NCBI GenBank assembly: GCA_002355455.1
Contig: AP017375.1
Location: 4,021,640-4,085,639, forward strand
Length of the DNA: 64,000 bases
Reading direction: 5' to 3'
Source: Stanieria sp. NIES-3757
GTDB lineage: Bacteria > Cyanobacteriota > Cyanobacteriia > Cyanobacteriales > Xenococcaceae
Shown here: in pieces, positions 49,225-58,970 of the stretch
Position numbering within the stretch: position 1 is the stretch's first letter
Layout of the letters: each line of letters opens with the position of its first letter
The notes under the pieces: model-generated
The model's input: only the letters and a program-made list of their open reading frames with translations
Database searches by the model: none
What the model was told of the DNA's origin: nothing
Made by a program: the position numbers and the translations under genes

Positions 49225-49644
49225 TTAATTTTGTAACTGCTGCCATTCTTGTTGTAAATATTTAGTCCATTGGGCAGCCAAGCTAATGTCAGTAAAAGGA
49301 ATTTTAATCGAATTATTATTATTTAAAGTAAAATTTAAGACAGGTTTTCCTTTGTTAGGGAGAGCATCTAAATCTTTGATAGAATTATTTCCTACTAATA
49401 AATCAATTTTTTGAACATCCTGTAGCGAAAAATTATTTAAATTAAGAATTCCTTTTCGAGTAGGATTTCCCCAAGTTATTTCACTACCTTTTTTTCCTAA
49501 AACTGCTAAAAGATCGTATTTAGCTTTGTCAAACTGTTCTGACCAAATTCGATAACCTTCTACCTTTTGATATTCATTCCAGCCACTCCAAACCAACCAA
49601 ATAAACACTCCTAATAAAGGTAACCATAATAAACCTCTTTCCAT
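49225..49644 (-). CDS. Membrane-anchored hypothetical protein
   Basis: A 139-residue protein with one N-terminal membrane helix (GLLWLPLLGVFIWLVWSGW, about 4-22) and a soluble remainder of beta strands (ITWGNPTRKGILNLNNFSLQ, VQKIDLLVGNN). No family recognised. It is 14 bp downstream of the K+ channel gene on the same strand, so it could be coexpressed with it. Confidence 0.65.
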   Translation of the reverse strand: MERGLLWLPLLGVFIWLVWSGWNEYQKVEGYRIWSEQFDKAKYDLLAVLGKKGSEITWGNPTRKGILNLNNFSLQDVQKIDLLVGNNSIKDLDALPNKGKPVLNFTLNNNNSIKIPFTDISLAAQWTKYLQQEWQQLQN

Positions 49645-49658
49645 AATTTCTCCTAACT

Positions 49659-50459
49659 TTAATTATTGATAACTTCGGTAGTTTGCTTCAAAACAGTTCC
49701 ACATCTTTTACAAAACATGGCATCAGCGTCGTGGTGAGACAAACCACATCCAGAACACTGGTTTTGTACCAAATTTTTATTTTTTATCAGTTGTTTGATT
49801 AATTCACCAAATTGCCAGGGAATCAATAAAACTCCTGTTAAAATCATTAGTAAAGTTACCGCTTTTCCCGAATCTGACAATGGAGTGACATCCCCATAAC
49901 CTACCGTTGTCATTGTAACAACTACAAAATAAAAAGCATCAAAAAAGTTTTCAAAGCTGTAGCTATTAACCTGATGTTCTATTTGATAAATTAAACCTGC
50001 ATATACAAAAAGTAAACAAAAAACAGTTAAAAAAATTCGAGTATAAATAATATTATCTTCAGTTTTGATACCTAATATTTTAAAACCTATATGCCAAAAA
50101 CGGATAATTCTAATAATTCTAAACCATCTGAAAATACGAAAAAATCGGAAATCTATCCATTGAATTAATAAAGGTAAGATAGAAATAAAATCTATAAGAG
50201 AAAAAAAACTAAAGAAAAATTTATAGCGATTTTCAGCAGCCCATACTCGTAAAATATATTCGCAAGTAAAAATAATTAAGATAATTGTATCTAGCCAATC
50301 TAGCTTAACTATAATTTCAGGAGCAAGAGGATAAGTTTCAAGGATAAAAATTAATGAAGAAAGTAATATTAATCCTAAAATAATTAGATTAATTACTAAT
50401 CCTGTAGTAGTTTCAACCTTGTCAAAATAAAGAGCAATCTTTTTTCTGAGTAAAAGCAT
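49659..50459 (-). CDS. Voltage-gated-type potassium channel with C-terminal zinc ribbon
   Basis: A 266-residue six-helix cation channel of the Kv superfamily. The fourth segment carries regularly spaced arginines (FRFFRIFRWFRIIRIIRFW, about 104-122), a voltage-sensor pattern, and the pore has the K+ filter TVGYGD (185-190). After the last helix the tail ends in a four-Cys ribbon (Cys235, 238, 250, 253; CSGCG ... CKRCG), unusual for this family. It should conduct K+ across the plasma or thylakoid membrane. A small membrane protein gene follows after 14 bp. Confidence 0.93.
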   Translation of the reverse strand: MLLLRKKIALYFDKVETTTGLVINLIILGLILLSSLIFILETYPLAPEIIVKLDWLDTIILIIFTCEYILRVWAAENRYKFFFSFFSLIDFISILPLLIQWIDFRFFRIFRWFRIIRIIRFWHIGFKILGIKTEDNIIYTRIFLTVFCLLFVYAGLIYQIEHQVNSYSFENFFDAFYFVVVTMTTVGYGDVTPLSDSGKAVTLLMILTGVLLIPWQFGELIKQLIKNKNLVQNQCSGCGLSHHDADAMFCKRCGTVLKQTTEVINN

Positions 50460-50544
50460 TAAAATGAGATTTTCTCTTAATTTCTTCTGAATAACTTATA
50501 TCTTTATTTTAAACAAATCAATGAATTTATGGAATTTGGTTACC

Positions 50545-51384
50545 TTAATTCAGAAATTGAGGTCGAGCTTGTTGATTAATTTCCAAAATCTGCTCTAATT
50601 TATCCCACTTTTCTTGTTCAATTATTTCAATTATTCCCTCTAAATTATGACGATACTGATAAAGCGATCGCAATAATTCTGAACGATTATATTGTGCCAT
50701 CATCATACCCAACTCAGGATTTCCACCGCCAACCCTACTCGTATCGCGAAAACCAGAACTTGCTAATTGTTGAGCTAATTCCAATACTTTTGCGTCTTCT
50801 TCTCCCATACAAGCAGTAATCAAACTAGCACTTACTATCACAGGTAAATGAGAAATCCAAGCAACAGCACGGTCGTGTTCTTCAGGAGAACAAATATACG
50901 TATTTGCCCCAAGTGATTGAGCAATTTGGGTTAATTTTTCTACAGCGGTTGATCTAGTTTGAGCAGTAGGAGTAAAAACATAAGCTGCACCTTGAAACAA
51001 ATTAGCTTGTGCTGCCTGAATGCCCTGTTCGCTTTTTCCTGCCATCGGATGTCCACCAACAAAATTAGTCCATAACTGAGAACCAGGATTTGCGATCGCG
51101 CCTTTCACAGAACCAACATCAGTAATGATCGCATTGGGATTAAGATAAGGAATAAGTTCTTTTACAGTAGGGATAATTGTAGCGATTGGTGTACAAACAA
51201 AAATTATTTCTGCTTGAGATAAAAGCTCTAAATTTGTACTAGCTCGATCAACAACACCTTTTTCTACAGCAATTAGACAAGTACTTTCCTGACGAGATAC
51301 GCCCAAAATTTCATGTCCTTGAGTTCGTAAATCTATACCCAAACAACCACCGATCAAACCCAAGCCAACAATTCCAATTTTCAT
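50545..51384 (-). CDS. tyrA: Arogenate/prephenate dehydrogenase
   Basis: A 279-residue enzyme of tyrosine synthesis, the length of the NADP-specific arogenate dehydrogenase of Synechocystis. MKIGIVGLGLIGGCLGIDL is the dinucleotide-binding loop, FVCTPIATI and TDVGSVKGAI follow, FVGGHPMAGKSEQGI is the substrate motif, and AWISHLPVIVSASL carries the catalytic His region. No ACT domain. It lies 179 bp downstream of ilvB on the same strand, with a palindromic repeat in between. Confidence 0.95.
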   Translation of the reverse strand: MKIGIVGLGLIGGCLGIDLRTQGHEILGVSRQESTCLIAVEKGVVDRASTNLELLSQAEIIFVCTPIATIIPTVKELIPYLNPNAIITDVGSVKGAIANPGSQLWTNFVGGHPMAGKSEQGIQAAQANLFQGAAYVFTPTAQTRSTAVEKLTQIAQSLGANTYICSPEEHDRAVAWISHLPVIVSASLITACMGEEDAKVLELAQQLASSGFRDTSRVGGGNPELGMMMAQYNRSELLRSLYQYRHNLEGIIEIIEQEKWDKLEQILEINQQARPQFLN

Positions 51385-51480
51385 AACTTACTGATGATCT
51401 ACATTCATTGGTTTCTTTACTACAGCAAATAAATAAGGACATAGACAAGCTACATCCTTACTGATAACTGATAATTGTAC

Positions 51481-51550
51481 AGACGTAACATGTTGCGGTG
51501 AGACCCTGCGCCACCTGCGGGCGCAAAGGAACGCTCACCAAGACACGTCT
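51481..51550. repeat. Palindrome AGACGT ... ACGTCT with GC-rich insert
   Basis: AGACGTAACATGTTGCGG begins like the palindrome at 44860 but the two outer arms (51481-51486 and 51545-51550) are separated by a GC-rich block with nested pairs GGTGAG/CTCACC and GCGCC/GGCGC. It looks like one dispersed element inserted into another. It lies between ilvB and tyrA. Confidence 0.65.
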
Positions 51551-51563
51551 ATACCGATAACTG

Positions 51564-53423
51564 TTAAAGCTTAGTACCGCATTCGGGACAAAAATGATTA
51601 GTACCGGGATTTTTTGCTCCACAATTGCTACAGTAAATTAATTCAATCGCCTGGTCTAATTTATTCTTTTGAGGTAAACCAAGCATTTGCGCGTTACTCT
51701 TACCAGGTGCAACCATTGGATAACAGTTTTCATCCCTGCGGACTCGCACATCAACTAAAACAGGCCCTTGATGGGCAATCATTTCTGCGATCGCGTCACT
51801 GAGTTGATCGCGGTTATAAATTACCATACCTTTGATGCCATAAGCTTTAGCTAAGATTTCAAAGTCGGGCATGCCAACTTCCATATTGGAACAAGAATAA
51901 CGTTCTCCGTAGAAAGCTTGTTGCCACTGACGCACCATTCCTTGCCAACCGTTATTAATAATTACGGTTTTGACATTGATACCGTATTGCGCCAAAGTTC
52001 CCAATTCTTGCAGGTTCATCTGGAAACTAGCATCACCGCTAATACAAATTACTTCTTCATCAGGTAAGGCAACTTTCGCACCCATTGCAGCCGGCATTCC
52101 ATAACCCATTGTGCCTAAACCTGCGCTAGAAATCCAACGACGAGGGCCATTTTTCAAAAATTGTGCTGACCACATCTGGTGTTGTCCAACATCAGTAGTG
52201 TAATAGGCATGGGGTGCTTGACGACCAATCTCAACAATTACTTCTTGGGGAGATAAACTATCTGCATGACGAGGAACTTCTAAGGGATAATCCTCACGCC
52301 AACGATTAATTCGCCCTAACCAAGCTTTAGTTTGTTCGCTATTATTAGGAAGGTTTAATTCCCTAACCCTCTGCAAAATTTGTTCTAATACCTGACGAAC
52401 ATCACCAACAATTGGTACTTCAGGAGTACGGTTTTTACCTACTTCAGCAGGATCGATATCGATGTGAATTACTTTAGCGCGGGAAGCAAACTCATCTAAT
52501 TTTCCTGTTACACGGTCATCAAATCTTGCTCCAACTGCGATCAACAAGTCGCATTCACTGACAGCAAAGTTAGCATAAGCTGTTCCGTGCATCCCCAACA
52601 TTCCCAGTGCAAGAGAATGGTGTTCATCAAAAGACCCAATTCCCATTAAAGTTGTAGTAACTGGAATTTGAAAACGTTCGGCTAATTCCTGGATTTGACT
52701 GTGGGCATCTGCTGCGATCGCGCCACCACCAATGTAGAGTAAAGGTCTTTCTGCTGCTTCAATTAATTCGATAGCCGCGCTAATCTGACGAGGATTTCCT
52801 TTGACCGTAGGACGATAACCTGGTAATTTTACCTTTCCTGGTTCAACGGGAATATAATCAAATTCTTCTAAACCGACATCTTTTGGTACATCAATCAAGA
52901 CTGGTCCCGGACGACCGCTTGTGGCGATATGAACAGCCTCTGCAACAATTCTTGCCATATCTTGAGGTTGCCGAACCACATAGGAATGTTTGACTATCGG
53001 TAAGGTAATACCATAAATATCCGTTTCTTGAAAAGCATCAGTACCAATTGAACTGAGAGCGACTTGTCCAGTTATGACTAACAGAGGAATTGAGTCCATG
53101 TGCGCCGTAGCAATCCCTGTAACCAGGTTAGTTGCTCCAGGACCAGAAGTACCGAAACAAACACCAATCTTACCAGTAGCGCGAGCATAACCATCGGCTG
53201 CATGAGATGCACCTTGTTCGTGTCTGACCAAGATATGCTGAATGTCTCCCCTGGCTTCAGCACGATACAATTCGTCGTAAATCGGCAGAATTGCACCCCC
53301 AGGATAGCCAAAAATATGCTTAACGCCGTGGCGACAGAGACTATCTATCAGAGCATAAGCTCCTGTACGACGTTGGGGAATGTTAGTAGAGTGTGGGCTT
53401 TGAGGAACGCTTATTGAAACCAC
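51564..53423 (-). CDS. ilvB: Acetolactate synthase large subunit with C-terminal zinc ribbon
   Basis: A 619-residue thiamin-diphosphate enzyme of branched-chain amino acid synthesis. [40 protein letters not shown] (catalytic Glu), [17 protein letters not shown], and the ThDP site [19 protein letters not shown] ... [12 protein letters not shown] are all intact. Residues 598-615 add a four-Cys ribbon (CSNCG ... CPECG) after the normal end near MLGLPQ; I do not regard it as part of the enzyme core. The small regulatory subunit (ilvN) is not in the window. Confidence 0.96.
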   Translation of the reverse strand: MVSISVPQSPHSTNIPQRRTGAYALIDSLCRHGVKHIFGYPGGAILPIYDELYRAEARGDIQHILVRHEQGASHAADGYARATGKIGVCFGTSGPGATNLVTGIATAHMDSIPLLVITGQVALSSIGTDAFQETDIYGITLPIVKHSYVVRQPQDMARIVAEAVHIATSGRPGPVLIDVPKDVGLEEFDYIPVEPGKVKLPGYRPTVKGNPRQISAAIELIEAAERPLLYIGGGAIAADAHSQIQELAERFQIPVTTTLMGIGSFDEHHSLALGMLGMHGTAYANFAVSECDLLIAVGARFDDRVTGKLDEFASRAKVIHIDIDPAEVGKNRTPEVPIVGDVRQVLEQILQRVRELNLPNNSEQTKAWLGRINRWREDYPLEVPRHADSLSPQEVIVEIGRQAPHAYYTTDVGQHQMWSAQFLKNGPRRWISSAGLGTMGYGMPAAMGAKVALPDEEVICISGDASFQMNLQELGTLAQYGINVKTVIINNGWQGMVRQWQQAFYGERYSCSNMEVGMPDFEILAKAYGIKGMVIYNRDQLSDAIAEMIAHQGPVLVDVRVRRDENCYPMVAPGKSNAQMLGLPQKNKLDQAIELIYCSNCGAKNPGTNHFCPECGTKL

Positions 53424-53743
53424 GAGGCAAACCGTCTAACTTGCTTAATTAATAATTATCTTAGAATTTGTTGTCTATGATGCAACACGAAATGAAAGAA
53501 ATTGATATATCCAAATTTTCCTAGTTTAAATGAATCTGCTATTTCTGTCGAGGGTTTAGATCGAAGAATTTTTGGGACTTTTGGCTAATGGGATTATTTT
53601 AGCTAATTGAATTTAGAAGGGGATTTATTTCACAGTTTCGTGACATTTTAGGATAAATATTATAATTAGTGAACTAGATTAGAAAATCTCCGAGATTGTG
53701 GTATTTATTCAGTTACAAGTAAGCAATCAAGATTTTAATCTCG
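53424..53743. other. 320-bp divergent promoter region between ilvB and cpeY
   Basis: No ORF or RNA gene is seen. It must hold promoters for ilvB (minus) and cpeY (plus). A candidate promoter for cpeY is listed separately. Confidence 0.4.
53640..53666 (+). promoter_or_regulatory. Candidate sigma-70-type promoter of cpeY
   Basis: GTGACA (53640-53645, 5/6 to TTGACA) and a perfect TATAAT (53661-53666) are separated by 15 bp, shorter than the 17 bp optimum. The -10 box is 77 bp before the cpeY start codon. In an AT-rich spacer this could be chance. Confidence 0.35.
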
Positions 53744-55024
53744 ATGGACAAAAGATTTTTTAATATTTTCAATTTAACCGAAGATCAAGCGATCGCGCTA
53801 TTAAAAAAGCCTTTAACTGAATTAGAAGATCAATCTGAGCGTTATGTGGCTGCTTCCCATTTAATTAATTTTCCTACCTCTAGAGCTATTAATGCTTTAA
53901 TTGAAACAATTCAAGACCCTAATCCTGAACTGTACCATCGTATTGCTAGGCGTAAAGCAGTGGAAAGTTTGGGCAGATTAAAAGCAGAAGAAGCTTTACC
54001 TATTATTCGAGCTTGTTTAGCTGATGAGGATGTTTACACTGTAGAGAATGCTGTCTGGGCAATTGGAGAAATTGGGACTGAAGATGAGTCTATTTTGGCA
54101 GAAATAGCTAATTTGTTGGATAAACCAGGACAAAATTATCGTTTAATTATTCAAACTTTAGCTAAATTTAACTATCAACCTGCTTTAGATCAGATAAAAT
54201 CTTTGACCGATTCTGAAGATGAACCAACTGCCAGTACAGCGATCGCAACTGTGGCTCGTTTAACAGGAGATTACAGTAAAATCGGGCGAGTAGTCGATTT
54301 TTTGCAACATTCCAGTGTTAATGCGAGAAGAGCTTGTATTCAAGATTTAATCGATGCTAAATATTATCCCGCCGTTAAAGATATAGCGAAATGTCCTGTC
54401 TCAATTGTGTTTCGTTTGCGAGGAATTAGACTGCTAGCAGAAGCAGGGATAGCGGAAGGTAAAATTAATTTTGCTCAAGTTGAACCCAGTTTAGATCGAG
54501 TAATACGCGATCGCCCTCAAGATTTGGAAATGGTACACGAGTACGATCAAAAACCGAGTTTAGAATTTCTCATTCGCGAACTGTATCATACGGATTTTGG
54601 GCGTTGTTATTTAGCCAGTCAAACGTTACTCAAGGAATATGCTCAACAAGCACCCGAAGCATTAATGGAAACCTATCAAGCTGAAGCCTATAATGATTAC
54701 GGAGCGCATTATCATGTCATTAAACTCTTCGGTTGGCTCGAATATCAACCCGCCAAAGAAATTATTATTGAAGCTTTACACAACACTCAACCCCAGTTTC
54801 AAAAATCCCGCGCAGCAGCAGCGATCGCTTTAGCTAATTTAGGTGCTACTGATACTATCCCTTTACTGAAAAATAATCTTACTACTCATATTTTCGATCT
54901 TAAATACGCCTGTTTATTAGCATTAGAACAATTGGGAGATTATAGTAGTTGCCAAATAGCTACTGAAGATGCAGACTTGTTAATTAAAACTAAAGCCAGT
55001 CAAATAGCTATTATTAACAACTAA
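53744..55024 (+). CDS. cpeY: Phycoerythrin alpha-subunit bilin lyase CpeY
   Basis: A 426-residue HEAT/PBS-lyase repeat protein. The start MDKRFFNIFNLTEDQAIALL, the segment RYVAASHLINFPTSRAINAL and repeated helices such as AVESLGRLKAEEALPIIRAC and AVWAIGEIG match the E/F-type bilin lyases. At this length, and paired with a gene of about 200 codons, it is CpeY rather than CpeE-like CpcE or PecE (about 250-280 residues). CpeY attaches phycoerythrobilin to a cysteine of alpha-phycoerythrin. The phycoerythrin genes themselves are not in the window. Confidence 0.85.
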   Translation: MDKRFFNIFNLTEDQAIALLKKPLTELEDQSERYVAASHLINFPTSRAINALIETIQDPNPELYHRIARRKAVESLGRLKAEEALPIIRACLADEDVYTVENAVWAIGEIGTEDESILAEIANLLDKPGQNYRLIIQTLAKFNYQPALDQIKSLTDSEDEPTASTAIATVARLTGDYSKIGRVVDFLQHSSVNARRACIQDLIDAKYYPAVKDIAKCPVSIVFRLRGIRLLAEAGIAEGKINFAQVEPSLDRVIRDRPQDLEMVHEYDQKPSLEFLIRELYHTDFGRCYLASQTLLKEYAQQAPEALMETYQAEAYNDYGAHYHVIKLFGWLEYQPAKEIIIEALHNTQPQFQKSRAAAAIALANLGATDTIPLLKNNLTTHIFDLKYACLLALEQLGDYSSCQIATEDADLLIKTKASQIAIINN

Positions 55025-55071
55025 TTACATTGGAAACATTTTGTAGACAAAGTTAATTGAGGATTAATCAA

Positions 55072-55674
55072 TTGTCTCTTGATAAAAAATATCCAGATTT
55101 GAGAAATGAAAATCCCATAGTTCGCGAACGAATTATGCAACAAATAGTTGAGGAGTACAATGCAGAAACTATTAATCAACTAGTGGAAGTTTTAAATTCA
55201 GAAGATGCAGTTTATCGACGTACAGTAGTTAAAACTCTGAATTTGATTGGTTTAGATGCTATTCCTACTTTATTACAAGAACTAAATCAAAGTAACAATT
55301 CTCTAGCTAAAGCCAGTTGTATCAATGCTTTAACTACAATTGCCCAACAAGATGAAACAGAACAATTTGCCAGCCAAATTTTAACCAGCTTACAACAAGC
55401 ACTAGAAGATCCTAATCCGATGGTACAACTATCAAGTGTCGGAGCGATCGAAACGTTTGGAGAAACAGCCTTTGATATTCTGACTGCTGCGATCGATTCT
55501 GATAATCTTTTGGTGCAGGTAGCAGTAGTTAATGCTTTAGGTTCTTTAGGAGATCCTAGAGGTTTAGATGTCTTATCTCCTCTATCTCAAGATCGAACTG
55601 TAGATCCTTATGTTCAAGAATTAGCTGTTAGTGCCTTATCTCGTTTAGAACAGGTAATTAAATTTAATAGTTAA
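55072..55674 (+). CDS. cpeZ: CpeZ, HEAT-repeat partner of CpeY
   Basis: A HEAT-repeat protein of about 200 residues (NEDAVYRRTVVKTLNLIGLD-like units, then DPNPMVQLSSVGAIETFGE and NLLVQVAVVNALGSLGDPRG). CpeZ acts with CpeY as an accessory or chaperone for phycoerythrin chromophore attachment. No in-frame ATG lies before codon 27, so a TTG start is required: TTG at 55072 is chosen because GAGG (55059-55062) stands 9 nt before it; TTG at 55057 is the alternative. It follows cpeY after 47 bp. Confidence 0.85.
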   Translation: MSLDKKYPDLRNENPIVRERIMQQIVEEYNAETINQLVEVLNSEDAVYRRTVVKTLNLIGLDAIPTLLQELNQSNNSLAKASCINALTTIAQQDETEQFASQILTSLQQALEDPNPMVQLSSVGAIETFGETAFDILTAAIDSDNLLVQVAVVNALGSLGDPRGLDVLSPLSQDRTVDPYVQELAVSALSRLEQVIKFNS

Positions 55675-55681
55675 AATCTTC

Positions 55682-56434
55682 ATGAAAGTACCTGTTTGGG
55701 CAATTCCTCCTTCTAAGCTAAATTTATCAAAAGATCAGATTCATATTTGGCGTGCTAGTTTAAATTTATTGTCTGAAGAAATAGAACAATTAGAACAGAT
55801 CCTTTCCGAAGATGAGCGATCGCGTGCTAATCGCTTTCGTTTTCCTCATCTTAAAGATCGTTTTATTGTTGCTAGAGGTAATTTAAGAAAAATTTTGAGT
55901 TATTATCTCCAAATCGAAAGCAATTCTATTAAGTTTGAATATACTTCTCGTGGTAAACCTCAATTAGCAACAAATTTAAATCAAATTGGTTTGCAATTTA
56001 ATCTTTCTCATTCTCAAGATTTGGCTTTATATGGGTTTAGCATCAATCAAAAAATTGGCATAGATTTAGAACATTTACGTTCTATTTATGATGTAGAAAA
56101 ACTTGCTCAAAGATTTTTTTCCGAGCGAGAATATAAGTTAATTACTGAAAGCGATTTCGATAAAAAACAACAAGTTTTTCTGCAATTTTGGACAGCTAAA
56201 GAAGCTTATTTAAAAGCAACTGGCGAAGGCTTAGTTGATTCTCTTTCGGAAATTGAGTTTTTAAGAAAATTAGATCAAAGCATCAGTTTACAGTCAGTTC
56301 ATGGCAATACTAAAGCTGCTCAAAATTGGTTAGTTGAAAACTTTATTCCTGCTGCTGATTACATTGCTACTCTTGCTATAGAACACCCCTTACCTAATAA
56401 AACTCAACAAAAAATTTGCTTTTGGGAGGCATGA
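55682..56434 (+). CDS. 4'-phosphopantetheinyl transferase (Sfp/HetI type)
   Basis: A 250-residue Sfp-type enzyme that moves phosphopantetheine from CoA onto carrier proteins. LQFNLSHSQDLALYGFS, IGIDLEHLRSI (Mg-binding Asp/Glu) and FFSEREYKLI ... FWTAKEAYLKATGEGL are the three core motifs. Cyanobacteria usually have one such enzyme for fatty-acid, polyketide and peptide carriers. It starts 7 bp after the cpeZ stop, so it appears to share the cpeYZ transcript. It could act on the NRPS encoded 45 kb upstream. Confidence 0.93.
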   Translation: MKVPVWAIPPSKLNLSKDQIHIWRASLNLLSEEIEQLEQILSEDERSRANRFRFPHLKDRFIVARGNLRKILSYYLQIESNSIKFEYTSRGKPQLATNLNQIGLQFNLSHSQDLALYGFSINQKIGIDLEHLRSIYDVEKLAQRFFSEREYKLITESDFDKKQQVFLQFWTAKEAYLKATGEGLVDSLSEIEFLRKLDQSISLQSVHGNTKAAQNWLVENFIPAADYIATLAIEHPLPNKTQQKICFWEA

Positions 56435-56553
56435 AAAATTATGTTCACCGATAAACGCAGATGAATGCGGATAGAGTTATCGATTGAAATTAAGTCTTAA
56501 TAGAAACAATCAACTCTATATTATATTGAGAATTTCTATAGTTATGCTAATTA

Positions 56554-56574
56554 GCAGAAGGCAAAAGGCAGAAG
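56554..56574. repeat. Heptamer repeat (GCAGAAG type)
   Basis: Three units GCAGAAG, GCAAAAG, GCAGAAG between the phosphopantetheinyl transferase and aldolase genes. About 100 bp before, ACCGATAAACGCAGATGAAT (56448-56467) resembles another dispersed cyanobacterial repeat. Confidence 0.7.
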
Positions 56575-56641
56575 AAAAACAAGAATATGCAATTTGATTG
56601 TTTAATAACTTATTACTTATTATTTTTTTGTTTCCTACACT

Positions 56642-57724
56642 TTAAGCAATCGTTACTTCCGAAGATAAATAAACATCTTGAATTAAATGAAATAATTGAA
56701 CTCCTTCTTCAAAAGGACGCTGGAAAGTTTTTCTACCAGAAATTAAACCACAACCACCAGCCCGTTTATTTATTACTGCTGTCCGTATCGCTTCGGCAAA
56801 ATCATTTTTACCAGTAGCACCACCAGAATTAATTAAACCACTGCGTCCAGCATAACAATTGAGGACTTGATAGCGAGTCAAATCAATGGGATGTTCGCTA
56901 GTTAATTCTGTATAAACTCGTTCATCAGTTCTACCGTATTTTTTCCCCGTCGCCTTAGCAACTGCTTGATAGCCTTGGTTACATTCAGGTAGTTTTTGCT
57001 TGATAATATCAGCCTCAATCGTCACTCCCAAATGATTAGCTTGTCCTGTTAAATCGGCTGCGACATGATAATCTTGGTCTTGTTTAAACACATCATTACG
57101 CAGATAACACCAGAGAATGGTAGCCATTCCTAGTTCGTGGGCGCGGGCAAAAGCACGACTGACTTCCTGTATTTGTCGAGTAGATTCTGGTGAACCAAAA
57201 TAAATAGTTGCCCCGACTGCCACAGCCCCCAAATTCCAAGCTTGTTCGACCGAAGCAAACATAATTTGGTCGTATTGATTGGGATAGGTTAGTAGTTCGT
57301 TATGATTGAGCTTAACAATAAAAGGAATCCGATGGGCGTATTTACGAGCAACCATTCCCAAAACACCTAAAGTTGTAGCAACGGCATTACACCCTGCTTC
57401 TAGAGCAAGTTTAACGATATTTTCTGGGTCGAAGTAAGTAGGGTTAGGTGCAAACGAAGCTGCTGCCGAATGTTCAATACCTTGATCGACTGGAAGAATA
57501 GAAAGATAGCCAGTATGGGCAAGTCTACCTGTAGAATAAAGTTGTTGCAAACTACGGAGAACTTGAGGATTGCGATCGCTATTGGCAAACACACGGTCAA
57601 CAAAGTCTGCCCCTGGTAAATTGAGCAAATTTTGAGATACTTTAGCTTGATAGGTTAATAAATCTTCTGCTTCATCACCTAACCAAGAGAGAAAGGATTT
57701 CTGTGGAGAAAAAGTAACAGTCAT
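56642..57724 (-). CDS. fbaB: Class I fructose-bisphosphate aldolase (DhnA/FbaB type)
   Basis: A 360-residue Schiff-base aldolase of the archaeal/FbaB type. [45 protein letters not shown] and, at the C-terminal side, [10 protein letters not shown] and [13 protein letters not shown] match the barrel and its lysine. The enzyme splits fructose-1,6-bisphosphate to two triose phosphates. Cyanobacteria usually have a class II aldolase as the main form, this one being a second isozyme. Monocistronic. Confidence 0.93.
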   Translation of the reverse strand: MTVTFSPQKSFLSWLGDEAEDLLTYQAKVSQNLLNLPGADFVDRVFANSDRNPQVLRSLQQLYSTGRLAHTGYLSILPVDQGIEHSAAASFAPNPTYFDPENIVKLALEAGCNAVATTLGVLGMVARKYAHRIPFIVKLNHNELLTYPNQYDQIMFASVEQAWNLGAVAVGATIYFGSPESTRQIQEVSRAFARAHELGMATILWCYLRNDVFKQDQDYHVAADLTGQANHLGVTIEADIIKQKLPECNQGYQAVAKATGKKYGRTDERVYTELTSEHPIDLTRYQVLNCYAGRSGLINSGGATGKNDFAEAIRTAVINKRAGGCGLISGRKTFQRPFEEGVQLFHLIQDVYLSSEVTIA

Positions 57725-57826
57725 GGCAGTTTGTGATTTAGTTATTGCTGCTTATCTTTTATTGTGACTATTACTTGGATGATCTAAGTTCTGTCTCAAG
57801 ATAGTTTTCTCGTTTTAATATTTTAA

Positions 57827-58720
57827 CTAAAGTCCTATTTTAACTAGCCAGTTTAAGAGTAATTGATTAACTACCTCTGGTTTTTCATCATGAGGACAAT
57901 GACCAGCAGTAGGAATAGCATGAAATTCTACTTGAGAATTAGTTGAAGTGAGGTCTTGATAGATTTTTGCTCCTTTAATTGGTGTCCAAGGATCGTCTTC
58001 GCCCCATAAAATTAGTAAAGGATGTTGCAACTGAGATAATAAATCTTGGGGTTTTGGGCCTGCGGGTGCAGTAAGTACCGAAGCAAAAACTTGATGAGCA
58101 TTAGGATCACAAGAAGGAGTATACAACATTTCAACCAACTCATCAGTCACCGCAGCGCGATCGCGATACACTTGATATAAGGTACGACGAATCCGAGCTT
58201 TTTGACGAACATTATTAAAAATAAATTTACCAGTCACAGGTGAACTTACCAACTTGGTAAACGTACCCATGATTAATCGTAAAGGTAAATTTAATTCATC
58301 AGGACGGTGATTTAATCCTCCTGCACAATTAATTAACACTCCTCCTGCTGCTATTTCGGGATATTCCGTAATCAGCATTAAACTAATCAAACCCCCAATC
58401 GAATTACCGACAAAAACAGTGGGTTCGTTAATATGAGCTTGCCAAAAATCTTTAATTTGAGTTTGCCAAAGTTCTAAAGTGTAATCTAAAGTTGGTTTAG
58501 CTGAACCGCCAAAACCTAAAAGATCGATCGCAAACACTCGATAACCTTGCTTTGCCAAAACGGGAATATTCTTTTGCCAATGTCCAATTGAAGCTCCAAA
58601 ACCATGAATTAGCAAAAGAGGTTGTCCTTGTCCCATGACAGTATATTCAATCGAGTGACCCTGCCAAGTCCAAGCTAATTTTTCAATTTTATCCGTTAAA
58701 AAAATTTGTTTTGTAGTCAC
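57827..58720 (-). CDS. Alpha/beta fold hydrolase
   Basis: A 297-residue enzyme. LLIHGFGASIGHWQKN carries the oxyanion HGFG, FVGNSIGGLISLM the nucleophile Ser (about 107), WGEDDPWTP the acid, and PTAGHCPHDEKPE the His. HG-F-GA-S--HW and the GNSIGG elbow are typical of cyanobacterial and plastid hydrolases related to pheophytinase. A chlorophyll-linked substrate is possible but unproven. It is divergent from deoC. Confidence 0.9.
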   Translation of the reverse strand: MTTKQIFLTDKIEKLAWTWQGHSIEYTVMGQGQPLLLIHGFGASIGHWQKNIPVLAKQGYRVFAIDLLGFGGSAKPTLDYTLELWQTQIKDFWQAHINEPTVFVGNSIGGLISLMLITEYPEIAAGGVLINCAGGLNHRPDELNLPLRLIMGTFTKLVSSPVTGKFIFNNVRQKARIRRTLYQVYRDRAAVTDELVEMLYTPSCDPNAHQVFASVLTAPAGPKPQDLLSQLQHPLLILWGEDDPWTPIKGAKIYQDLTSTNSQVEFHAIPTAGHCPHDEKPEVVNQLLLNWLVKIGL

Positions 58721-58970
58721 AACTTGTAAGTTAGCTTGAGATGTTCTAGTTCTTTAGATGATACAAAAATTAATATCTTCTGGAAAGTATTTTATAGTCA
58801 CCAGTCATCAATGACCAGTTATCAATTAACTATCAACCACAAATAAAAAACTCTTCATTAATCCTCTTGAATTAATTCTGTAGTTAAATTGTCTTTTAAT
58901 TCTCTTATTGATTAAATTTTCTTAAAATTCTGCGAAAATAATAAAGAGAGTAATTTTAGGCTTTGCAGCA

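Noticed and set aside
56587-56817. 76-codon plus-strand ORF
   Set aside because: Most of it is antisense to the 3' end of the class I aldolase gene; no start context or family resemblance.
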